A stretch of DNA of 13,190 bases. It comes from Methanobacteriota archaeon. GTDB taxonomy: Archaea; Thermoplasmatota; Poseidoniia; Poseidoniales; Poseidoniaceae. Made by a program: the position numbers and the translations under genes. This document shows positions 6,663-13,190 of this stretch, one piece after another. Numbering within the stretch: position 1 is the first letter of the stretch; every line of letters begins with the position of its first letter. Below the pieces are notes generated by a model. That model saw only the letters and a program-made list of their open reading frames with translations. It was not told the origin of the DNA and searched no databases. The DNA lies in the NCBI GenBank assembly GCA_018645535.1, contig JABGWN010000015.1:1-13190 (forward strand). The letters are read 5' to 3'.

Positions 6663-7532
6663 TTGCAAGACTGGTTACTGATTTCGCTCATTGTTCTTGG
6701 ATGCGCAATTGGGCTAATGTCCCTCCACGGATTGTGGCTTTGGTGGACTCGTGTACGACCAAAACAACCACGCTTGAATGCAGATTGGCAATCAGACTGT
6801 GAGTTCATCTCATCTGCTGAATTTGAAGATTCAATGATTACATTCCGAAATGTGAGGGATTTTCATTGGAGGACAACTCGTGATCGTGATGAACGATGGG
6901 TTGACGAAGTGAAGGTGGATTCTGAAAAAGTCAAACACATCTGGTTCGTCGTTGACCAATTCCATTCGTTCAAAGGCATGTCACACACATATCTGACGTT
7001 TGAGTTTAAGGACGGAACATGCCTCTCTTTTTCGTTTGAAGCTCGTCGAGTAAAAGGCAAAAAGTACCATCCTTGGACAGGACTCTGGCGTTCCTATGAG
7101 TTGTATCTCCTTCTCGGCTTTGAGAGTGACGTGACACAACTAAGGACACATGGAAGAGGCAATATTGTTCATATGTACCGGGTGGTAACTCCGCCTGACA
7201 AGGAACGACAAATGATTGTTCAAATGTCTCATCGCCTCAACCAACTTACGCAACGACCAGAGTTTTACCATACTCTGTTCAAGACATGCAATACTTCGAT
7301 CGTTCGCGCAGTCAATACTGTTACACCGGGTCGTATTCCATTCCTGTGGAGAAATTTCCTTCCAGGATATACTCCGAAAGCTGCCCTAAAACTCGGTCTT
7401 ATCGAGGATTGGGGTGGGTTGGAAATGACTCGCGATAAGGCTCGTGTCGATCAGCGTTCACAAACCTGGGATGAGAAGGAAGGGTACAGTGAAATGCTGA
7501 GGGATTTCCTTCCACCTTCAAACTCTGATTAA
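6663..7532 (+). CDS. Membrane-anchored DUF4105 (Lnb N-terminal-like) putative thiol enzyme
   Basis: The frame is open from an ATG at 6570. The most sensible start is the TTG at 6663, 4 bases after the upstream TGA and preceded by GGTGA; it gives 289 residues starting with a membrane helix (WLLISLIVLGCAIGLMSLHG). ATG codons at 6606 and 6717 are alternatives. The rest resembles DUF4105 (Pfam PF13387, now tied to Lnb lipoprotein N-acyl transferase). Matching blocks are SHTYLTFEFKDGTCLSFSFE with EARRVKGKKY, then LWRSYELYLLLGFESD, FYHTLFKTCNTSIVRAV, and GRIPFLWRNFLPGYTPKAAL. In Lnb-type proteins a Cys-His pair is catalytic; the candidates here are His108 (SHTYL) and Cys209 (TCNTS, where the family usually has NCTT). 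The domain should face outside the membrane. A role in modifying or processing surface proteins is inferred, and the substrate is unknown. It ends inside the 3' end of the convergent kinase gene. Confidence 0.75.
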   Translation: MQDWLLISLIVLGCAIGLMSLHGLWLWWTRVRPKQPRLNADWQSDCEFISSAEFEDSMITFRNVRDFHWRTTRDRDERWVDEVKVDSEKVKHIWFVVDQFHSFKGMSHTYLTFEFKDGTCLSFSFEARRVKGKKYHPWTGLWRSYELYLLLGFESDVTQLRTHGRGNIVHMYRVVTPPDKERQMIVQMSHRLNQLTQRPEFYHTLFKTCNTSIVRAVNTVTPGRIPFLWRNFLPGYTPKAALKLGLIEDWGGLEMTRDKARVDQRSQTWDEKEGYSEMLRDFLPPSNSD

Positions 7533-8141
7533 GAGCAAAAGGTCGCCTTGCTGGCATGAAACAGTAATCTGTTCACCAAGAGCTTCATTGTGAATCCCTC
7601 TTGTTCCCGATGAAAGTTGATCATTTTCAAGTGAGTATTTGCAACCAATCAACGTAACGCCAGAAACGTCACCAAAGGGAATCAAACTAATGTTCCTTGA
7701 TTTCGTTGTACTGTATTGAATCGGTATGGTTGTAACGCGTACTGCCAACCACTCATCGGTGTGAAGATGCGCCTCACTTTTGCACTCAAAAAGGGCAGAA
7801 AAAGCCCCAAGTTGGTGATCCAATCTTCCTCCATCGATTCCAATGACATCAATATGTTTCCCAGGATATTGTTTTTGACTCCATGTAAGTCCTTTCGAAA
7901 TATCACTTGTATCCTGCGTTGAATCCTTGACAATTTTGATACCTTGTGATTGAAAGATATCGAGTTGTTCGGACGTCAAACCATCCATATCTCCGATGAT
8001 TACATCTGGCTGAATCTGTCGTTGTTGGAGCATGATTGCAGCTCCATCAAGAGCAATAATTATTGGTGATGAAGCAACAAAAGATTCCAAGACCGAATGG
8101 GGCGGATGATTGCCGTTTCCAACAATAAGAACGCCTGTCAT
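7518..8141 (-). CDS. Thiamine pyrophosphokinase
   Basis: This 207-residue cytoplasmic enzyme transfers pyrophosphate from ATP to thiamine, making the cofactor thiamine diphosphate. The N-terminal catalytic domain shows the family motifs: ALDGAA (residues 30-35), IQPDVIIGDMDGL (43-55), VKDSTQDTSDISKGL (71-85) and IGIDGGRLDHQLGA (100-113). The C-terminal thiamine-binding beta domain shows LIGCKYSLENDQLSSGTRG then IHNEALG and a GDLLLL end. The length is normal for a single-domain enzyme. The usual GDxDS appears as GDMDG, a mild substitution near the metal/ATP site. The start ATG at 8139-8141 is the first possible one and sits just before the Rossmann-like strand GVLIVGNGN. The gene converges on the DUF4105 gene with a 15-bp 3' overlap and diverges from the giant gene across 109 bp. 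I see no thiamine (TPP) riboswitch upstream. Confidence 0.9.
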   Translation of the reverse strand: MTGVLIVGNGNHPPHSVLESFVASSPIIIALDGAAIMLQQRQIQPDVIIGDMDGLTSEQLDIFQSQGIKIVKDSTQDTSDISKGLTWSQKQYPGKHIDVIGIDGGRLDHQLGAFSALFECKSEAHLHTDEWLAVRVTTIPIQYSTTKSRNISLIPFGDVSGVTLIGCKYSLENDQLSSGTRGIHNEALGEQITVSCQQGDLLLLIRV

Positions 8142-8250
8142 AAAACAGCCATTTCATCCTAGTTCTTGACCTGATGGGTGAAGCGATTTTAGCGTCTCAA
8201 AGAATCAACTTCGGACAATGGTTTAGAACGTTGAACATTCTAAGAATTTC
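8142..8250. promoter_or_regulatory. Divergent intergenic region with candidate promoters for both flanking genes
   Basis: This 109-bp non-coding gap separates the divergently read kinase and giant surface gene. For the rightward gene, GTTTAGAA (8221-8228) is centred about 26 bases before the ATG at 8251, with no Shine-Dalgarno in between, fitting a leaderless start. For the leftward gene, the minus-strand GCTAAAATCG (8184-8193) would place a transcript start near 8162, with AGGATG (minus strand, 8155-8160) as a distant possible ribosome site. In-frame TAG at 8224 blocks any earlier start for the giant gene. All matches are by eye and weak. Confidence 0.3.
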
Positions 8251-11200
8251 ATGCGCAGGGGTCCGACGTCTGGAAGAGGAGTCCTTGCGACCCTTTTGAC
8301 GGTACTCATGATGGTGCAACTTTTTGCTCCAATGGGCGGTGAATTCAATTCTCAAACCGAGGCATTGGATGACTCAACCAAGGCTTCAGAGGCTCTTCCA
8401 AATGCAATGTCGTTTGGACATGATCTTGCTGGGCAAAACCTCGATATTGAAGGGATGTCAAATCTCGTTGTCCGTCAAGATTCCTCAATTGATAACTGGA
8501 TGACAGAATTGTTGCATGATAATGCTTCTACCAATCTTAGTGAACCGGATATGTATCTCGCTGAAGATGGCACTGTATACCTCTGCTGGATGGATTCAAC
8601 TGGTTCTGTATTCATGGGTAAACGAAATTCGAGCGGAGAATTCACCAGTTCTCTCATCGATACGGTCTCAACCTCATCTGGCCTTATTGGATGTTCTATT
8701 GCAGTAGATGAGTCAGAACGTCCCCGTTCAGTATATGCAGATGGAGATGACTTGAAGATGGCTCGATTAGCGTTTAAAGGTCAAATTTACACCGTCTCTG
8801 ATATATGGCTGAAGAGAACAATTGTTGAAGGGATTGAACCAGTTTCAATCGACTTGGCACTTACCCCAGATGGTCAAGAATTTGCAGTAGTGCGAAATGC
8901 ATCAGGTGTATTATGGCAAGTAAACAATAGCGGAATGCGCTGGTACCACAGTATTCTCGATACCGGACCAGTCGGCGATGAACTTGAACTGAAGATTGAT
9001 TCCACAGGTGTCGTTAACATCGCTTATACCCGGTCTGAAGAAGCAGTACGATTACAGATTGACGGTTCAGAAGTAAGCACTCAAATTCTTGCAAGAGGCG
9101 CAGAAGTCCACACCGCACTTGGTCTCGACCTTGATGGTAATGATTTGGCTCAAGTTGCTACAACCACCTTTTCAAATGGAATTACGGAACTCTCTATCTT
9201 CAAGAGTCTTGAAGATAAATCCACAGGCCGTATTTCAACATCACCTAGTTCAGTCTACGAACTCTATCCTGATGTTGAAGAAGGAACCATTCTATCTGTA
9301 GACATCAACGCTGACGGGTTTGATGATGTCATCATGGCTCAACCGAGTGCTTCAAGCAACGGATTGACTTCAAACGGACGTGTAGTAACCGTCTTTGGAA
9401 GTGCAACAGGATTGGATACAGGAAATGCTCATGTGATGGCTGGCGCCCAAAACGCAGAACACTTTGGCAGTGATATTGCAGTTGGAGATTTCAAAGCCAA
9501 CGGTAATTCACAACTCGTCATTGGGTCGTCTGGGTTTGACAACACTTCTCGTCCTGCCGAATCAAATCACGGCCGTATCGCAATGTATGAATGGAGTTCA
9601 GCATCTCAATCAGATTATGATTTAATCTGGAATGCTTCTGCAGACCATGAAGAAATGCTGGGGGCGTCTCTCTCTGTCATCGATAGCATGTATGGAAATT
9701 CACACTCCGATCTCGTCGCACTTCAATCAAATTGGACTGATGGAGTAGAATCGAATGGTAGGCTCTCTGTTTTCGCTGGAACTCCATCCGGATTTGTTTG
9801 GGAATCGAACATCACGGAATCAACAGACGGGCCTTATTTCGGTCGCTCAATGTCAAGTGGTGGCGATTTGAACGGTGATGGGTATGGCGACTTTGTCGTC
9901 TCTAATACGGGCTCAGAGTCCTCTCCTACAGGCTATTCAGCAATTGAAGTCTTTTACGGGTCTGCGTTAGGATTCTCTTCAACTTCAAACAACGAAATTC
10001 AGGTGTTATCTCAAGGAAGAATGTTTGGTACAGTGGTTGAAATCATTGATGATATTAACAACGATGGAATGGATGAATTGATCCTTCAAGAACTTGCTCC
10101 ACTCGGCGGCGCTCTTCTATCTGGAAAGGTTCACCTTTTCCACGGGGGTTCGATGGAGAACTTCACTTCAACAGCGGATTGGACCAGCGAAGGAAGCATG
10201 AACCAACGACTTGGTTGGATGTTTGAAAGCGTGGGGGATATCAATGATGATGGATATATGGATACAATGATCGGATCAAGTTCTGGATTCACTCCATCAG
10301 GCCTCCTCGAATTGTATCTTGGTTCTGCAAATGGTCTCCAAAGCACATCTGAGGTCATTCAAACCGGAGGCCAATCCCAACATCTCGGATCGATTACCGT
10401 TGGTAATTTTGATTCGAATGCCGATGGTACAATCGAGTTACTTTACACGGTAAGGAATCAGTCCAGAGGTACCAATTACGGAGTCGATGTTGTTGTTGTC
10501 TCCAAACAAGATTTCGATACAAGCACCTTCTCTTTCGATGGAGAGATGAGTGAATTGCGACTTTCGACAGCAGATCGTGGAGAGACCGCAATGGTCTTTG
10601 CTCTCGATAAAAATCAAGCGAATGGAAAACAATTGTTGATTCACCTTGAACATGTTGGAGACGGTTCCCCAGGTGGCTCTTGGGTTTCCGAACAAATGCT
10701 TGAATCTCACATCAGCAGCATTCAATTTGAATCTTCAGCATCTGGAAAACCATACTTGCTCTACTACGACACTGGGTTAGAAGGTGAACTCGTTAATTCA
10801 CAGATAAGCGACCTTTCTGGGTTCTTGTTCAGAACATCAACTGCTTGGACTGCTCTTCATCAAGACATACGCACGTTGAGCGAATTTGGAACCAATCCAG
10901 CTTCTGCAGTTGATGCCAATGGTGACTTACACGTGGTCTATTCTCATGCTACAATTTCAAAATTATACTACAGTACTGAAGACGCATCTAAGCCAGATGG
11001 ATGGTCAGGAGATGAACTCGGTACCGCAAATCTCACCACATCTCCGTCGCTTTGGTTTGAAGGCTCAGATATGCACATTCTGACCAGAGATTCAGAACTT
11101 GACCGAATTCAACACATCGTTAAGACACAATCAGGATTCCTAACCTCAACTATCCTAGCCTCTGGCTTAGCAGTAGGAGATGAGGTGGTAACAACACAAC

Positions 11201-13190
11201 TTTGGAATGGCACCTCAATGCTTGCAACAACAGTAAACAACAGTGACGTATTCGAGCTACAAGTACTCAACATTAACGCAGGTTCATCAGAAACTCTGGT
11301 TGACTTCACAGATGGTGATTCAGAGATTTCGATGTGCTCTGCTCCAGATGGAGACCTCATCGTAGCATCAATTGATTCCAGCCATTTCTTCAGGGTACAC
11401 GAGCGCAACAACTCTTCCATGGAATGGAGAAACGTTACTCAAGAAGAGATCGGATCAGGGCATCTCAGCCAATTGAATGGTTCACCTGACCTTTCATGCA
11501 CCATCCATGGAGATTCATTGTATATTGCACTTCGAGGGCTAGAACACCCGCTCTATGAGCGTCAATCAACCCTTGATGGAGGGAATAACTCATGGATATA
11601 TTCAGTTGACAATGCTATGAACAATCTCGTAGCTAGCGATAACGGAAGTTGGGATTTGGTTTCAACTGATTCTGGTCTCCTACTGTTTACATCCACGCCT
11701 GGTACTGAAACACTGCGTATCAATACCATGAATCCAGTAAACGACACACTTTCCACCAAAAACGACGTGATTGAATGGTCAACGCATGAAATGAAAAACG
11801 TTTATACGAACGAGAATTTCTCCTCCTTAGTCGATTCAAATGGGACAATTATTCTCTCATACTTTGATACTCTTGACGAGGATGTTGACATGCTTCGTCT
11901 TTATCTCGATTCAGATAGAGATCTGATTTTCGATTCACTCGATGCTTTACCACACACTGGAGACCAATGGATGGACAATGATTCAGATGGTTTTGGTGAC
12001 AATCTAAACGGTCCATTGTCGGATGAATGTCCGAGTGAGAATGGGCCATCAGAATACTTCATACAAGGTTGTGTGGATTACGATAATGATGGATTTGCAG
12101 ACAGTATAGATGCTTGTCCAATTAATACAGGCCGCTCAATCCATGACCGATATGGTTGTCCTGATTACGATGAAGATGGCTGGTCAAACAATGACGGAAC
12201 ATGGGTTTACGGCGACCGTTATCAGCAAAATTGGAAGCAAGTCAAAGACAGCGATGGTGATGGAGTAGGTGATAACTACGGTCCAGATTGCTGTGATGCA
12301 ATCTTTGGGCTTGCAGGAAATATTGAAGCAAGTCCTGGAGATAAATTCCCATTCAACCCCCGTCAATACAAGGACTATGATAACGACGGCTATGGCGATA
12401 ACGAAACTGATTCGATTACAGGTGACTTTTGCCCGTATAATTACGGTACTTCTTACAGAGACCGCAATGGATGTGAAGACAGCGATGGTGACGGCGCAAG
12501 TGATCCATCAAATGTTGGAGGAATAAATTGGGAAACTGCAGATGGTGCAGACTTATGGGTTAATGATCCAACTCAATGGGCTGATTCTGATGGAGATGGA
12601 TACGGTGATAATGGAACGATTGGAGCCACGAATCCTGATTCCTTCCCGAACAACTACGCTGCTGCTGAAGATAACGACTCAGATGGCTACCCCGACAGGT
12701 GGACAGATCTCTGGAATGAAGCAAACCGGACAGGGGACGATGATGGTGATAATGTCATTAACACAGAGGATTATTGTGGAGATAGTGACCTATCAGACAC
12801 GATTGGTATGAATGGTTGCAATACAAATTTGGCATTACGAAACCAGTCGAGTAATAACCCTGTAGCATTCAATGGAGGTTTGGTTTTGGACGGATGTCCT
12901 AACGTATTCGGAACATCCACAGACCCACTTCCTGGTTGCCCAGACAGCGATCTTGATGGCTGGGCGAATACAGATGACGACTTCCCTCTCGACCCAACAC
13001 AATTTCTCGATTATGACGGCGATGGTTTCGGCGATAACATATCCGGCAACAATGCTGATGCTTGTCCATTCCAATATGGAGTATCTGGTGGAACTGATGG
13101 TGATGGATGTCCATTGGTGAACACAGATGACAGCGATGGTGATGGTGTTTACAACGATCTTGATGACTGTGAAAACACTCCGCTAGGTTC
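8251..13190 (+). CDS. Giant secreted multi-propeller / FG-GAP / TSP3 surface protein, 3'-truncated by the window edge
   Basis: One frame runs from the ATG at 8251 to the last base with no stop (1646 full codons). Residues 1-30 look like a signal peptide: basic MRRGPTSGRG, then hydrophobic VLATLLTVLMMVQLFAPM. Residues about 100-330 hold five propeller-like repeats, each starting with an xDxxG turn (such as LAEDGTVYLCWM near 102, LALTPDGQEFAVV near 203), spaced 43-52. Residues about 350-730 hold seven FG-GAP motifs (such as GDLNGDGYGDFVVS near 540), typical of a seven-bladed integrin-alpha-type propeller with Ca2+ loops and GRVVTVFGSATGL-type strands. After a beta-rich linker, residues about 885-1215 hold seven repeats (such as AVDANGDLHVVYS, CSAPDGDLIVASI) spaced 45-65, probably a second or third propeller. 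A TSP3 array follows from about 1222 to the edge. It is likely an adhesin or glycan/protein-binding surface protein. Ligand and anchoring are unknown. Confidence 0.9.
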   Translation, partial: MRRGPTSGRGVLATLLTVLMMVQLFAPMGGEFNSQTEALDDSTKASEALPNAMSFGHDLAGQNLDIEGMSNLVVRQDSSIDNWMTELLHDNASTNLSEPDMYLAEDGTVYLCWMDSTGSVFMGKRNSSGEFTSSLIDTVSTSSGLIGCSIAVDESERPRSVYADGDDLKMARLAFKGQIYTVSDIWLKRTIVEGIEPVSIDLALTPDGQEFAVVRNASGVLWQVNNSGMRWYHSILDTGPVGDELELKIDSTGVVNIAYTRSEEAVRLQIDGSEVSTQILARGAEVHTALGLDLDGNDLAQVATTTFSNGITELSIFKSLEDKSTGRISTSPSSVYELYPDVEEGTILSVDINADGFDDVIMAQPSASSNGLTSNGRVVTVFGSATGLDTGNAHVMAGAQNAEHFGSDIAVGDFKANGNSQLVIGSSGFDNTSRPAESNHGRIAMYEWSSASQSDYDLIWNASADHEEMLGASLSVIDSMYGNSHSDLVALQSNWTDGVESNGRLSVFAGTPSGFVWESNITESTDGPYFGRSMSSGGDLNGDGYGDFVVSNTGSESSPTGYSAIEVFYGSALGFSSTSNNEIQVLSQGRMFGTVVEIIDDINNDGMDELILQELAPLGGALLSGKVHLFHGGSMENFTSTADWTSEGSMNQRLGWMFESVGDINDDGYMDTMIGSSSGFTPSGLLELYLGSANGLQSTSEVIQTGGQSQHLGSITVGNFDSNADGTIELLYTVRNQSRGTNYGVDVVVVSKQDFDTSTFSFDGEMSELRLSTADRGETAMVFALDKNQANGKQLLIHLEHVGDGSPGGSWVSEQMLESHISSIQFESSASGKPYLLYYDTGLEGELVNSQISDLSGFLFRTSTAWTALHQDIRTLSEFGTNPASAVDANGDLHVVYSHATISKLYYSTEDASKPDGWSGDELGTANLTTSPSLWFEGSDMHILTRDSELDRIQHIVKTQSGFLTSTILASGLAVGDEVVTTQLWNGTSMLATTVNNSDVFELQVLNINAGSSETLVDFTDGDSEISMCSAPDGDLIVASIDSSHFFRVHERNNSSMEWRNVTQEEIGSGHLSQLNGSPDLSCTIHGDSLYIALRGLEHPLYERQSTLDGGNNSWIYSVDNAMNNLVASDNGSWDLVSTDSGLLLFTSTPGTETLRINTMNPVNDTLSTKNDVIEWSTHEMKNVYTNENFSSLVDSNGTIILSYFDTLDEDVDMLRLYLDSDRDLIFDSLDALPHTGDQWMDNDSDGFGDNLNGPLSDECPSENGPSEYFIQGCVDYDNDGFADSIDACPINTGRSIHDRYGCPDYDEDGWSNNDGTWVYGDRYQQNWKQVKDSDGDGVGDNYGPDCCDAIFGLAGNIEASPGDKFPFNPRQYKDYDNDGYGDNETDSITGDFCPYNYGTSYRDRNGCEDSDGDGASDPSNVGGINWETADGADLWVNDPTQWADSDGDGYGDNGTIGATNPDSFPNNYAAAEDNDSDGYPDRWTDLWNEANRTGDDDGDNVINTEDYCGDSDLSDTIGMNGCNTNLALRNQSSNNPVAFNGGLVLDGCPNVFGTSTDPLPGCPDSDLDGWANTDDDFPLDPTQFLDYDGDGFGDNISGNNADACPFQYGVSGGTDGDGCPLVNTDDSDGDGVYNDLDDCENTPLG
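9289..10440 (+). repeat. Seven FG-GAP repeats (integrin-alpha-type beta-propeller)
   Basis: Seven copies of a D-x-N-x-DG-x-x-D-type calcium turn with flanking strands recur about every 60 residues. They begin near residues 351 (DINADGFDDVIMAQ), 408 (GDFKANGNSQLVIGS), 471 (SLSVIDSMYGNSHSDLVAL), 531 (GDLNGDGYGDFVVS), 593 (DDINNDGMDELILQ), 655 (GDINDDGYMDTMIGS) and 713 (GNFDSNADGTIELLYT). Between them come strands such as GRLSVFAGTPSGF and GLLELYLGSANGL. Copies 2 and 3 have degenerate calcium loops. Seven copies is the number needed to close an integrin-alpha-like propeller. Confidence 0.88.
11905..13190 (+). repeat. TSP3-like repeat array at the visible C-terminal part of the giant protein
   Basis: The array opens with LYLDSDRDLIFDSLDALP and continues through QWMDNDSDGFGDN, GCVDYDNDGFADS, GCPDYDEDGWSNN, QYKDYDNDGYGDN, GCEDSDGDGASDP, QWADSDGDGYGDN, GCPDSDLDGWAN, QFLDYDGDGFGDN and DDSDGDGVYNDLDDC, where the window ends. 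It uses the same two alternating elements and the same Cys-bracketed loop (DACPINTGRSIHDRYGC) as the 840-residue protein. It is less regular, with one inserted stretch near 12780-12900 and a CC pair at 12286-12294 (DCCDAIFGLAG). Confidence 0.88.

Noticed and set aside
7518..8141. Reading the minus-strand gene as a ThiN-type thiamine-phosphate synthase.
   Set aside because: The GDMDG, KDSTQDTSD and GIDGGRLDH motifs are those of thiamine pyrophosphokinase.
8142..8250. TPP riboswitch controlling the thiamine pyrophosphokinase or the divergent gene.
   Set aside because: No CUGAGA/ACCUGA-type conserved TPP core is arranged correctly in the 109 bp, and the space upstream of the kinase is too short for it plus a promoter.
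12769..12900. A frameshift or insertion disrupting the TSP3 array of the giant gene, where the repeat becomes irregular.
   Set aside because: The frame stays open and the regular pattern resumes in the same frame (GCPDSDLDGWAN), so it is an in-frame insertion or degenerate unit.
8475..13120. Many short open frames on both strands across this stretch.
   Set aside because: They all lie inside the single uninterrupted plus-strand frame that starts at 8251 and are antisense or out-of-frame shadows of its Asp-rich codons.
1..13190. tRNA, rRNA, insertion sequences, integrase or attachment sites.
   Set aside because: Coding sequence fills nearly the whole window, the only gaps are 5, 40, 4 and 109 bp, and no cloverleaf, transposase motif or terminal inverted repeat was seen.

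Overview
The window looks like a chromosomal segment of a planktonic archaeon, most likely a Marine Group II euryarchaeon (Candidatus Poseidoniales). This is an inference from gene content and style, since no rRNA or other marker is present. The supporting signs are large secreted proteins with long Asp-rich thrombospondin type-3 (TSP3) arrays, single-pass surface proteins with short Pro/Trp-containing C-terminal tails, a class II photolyase, tight gene packing, and start codons without a clear Shine-Dalgarno preceded by TATA-like boxes at leaderless spacing. Base composition is moderate and looks even by eye, and I see no mobile element, RNA gene or CRISPR.

Layout. (1) 1-2813, + strand: the 3' part of a class II CPD photolyase, then, 5 bp on, a fusion of an SRPBCC (START-like) domain to a TIGR01777/SDR39U1-type NAD(P)-binding epimerase. 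(2) 2854-7532, + strand: a three-gene cassette with overlapping or abutting ends. It encodes an 840-residue TSP3-array surface protein with a C-terminal membrane anchor, a 432-residue Ig-like single-pass membrane protein with a Trp-rich cytoplasmic tail, and a membrane-anchored DUF4105 (Lnb-type) putative thiol enzyme. (3) 7518-8141, - strand: thiamine pyrophosphokinase, whose 3' end overlaps the DUF4105 gene by 15 bp. (4) 8142-8250: a divergent intergenic region. (5) 8251 to the window edge, + strand: one uninterrupted reading frame of at least 1646 codons for a giant secreted protein. It carries a signal peptide, a propeller-like region, a seven-repeat FG-GAP (integrin-alpha-type) beta-propeller, a second region of seven propeller-like repeats, and a TSP3 array with no stop before the edge. 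I read it codon by codon and found no internal stop.

How the genes may fit together. The photolyase pair serves UV repair plus an uncharacterised reductase/epimerase role, and the kinase makes the cofactor thiamine diphosphate. The remaining coding capacity, about three quarters of the window, goes to the cell surface: two Ca2+-binding TSP3 proteins sharing the same Cys-bracketed module, one Ig-like membrane partner, and a DUF4105 enzyme that could modify or process surface proteins. That last link rests on gene proximity and family knowledge and is not shown by the sequence.
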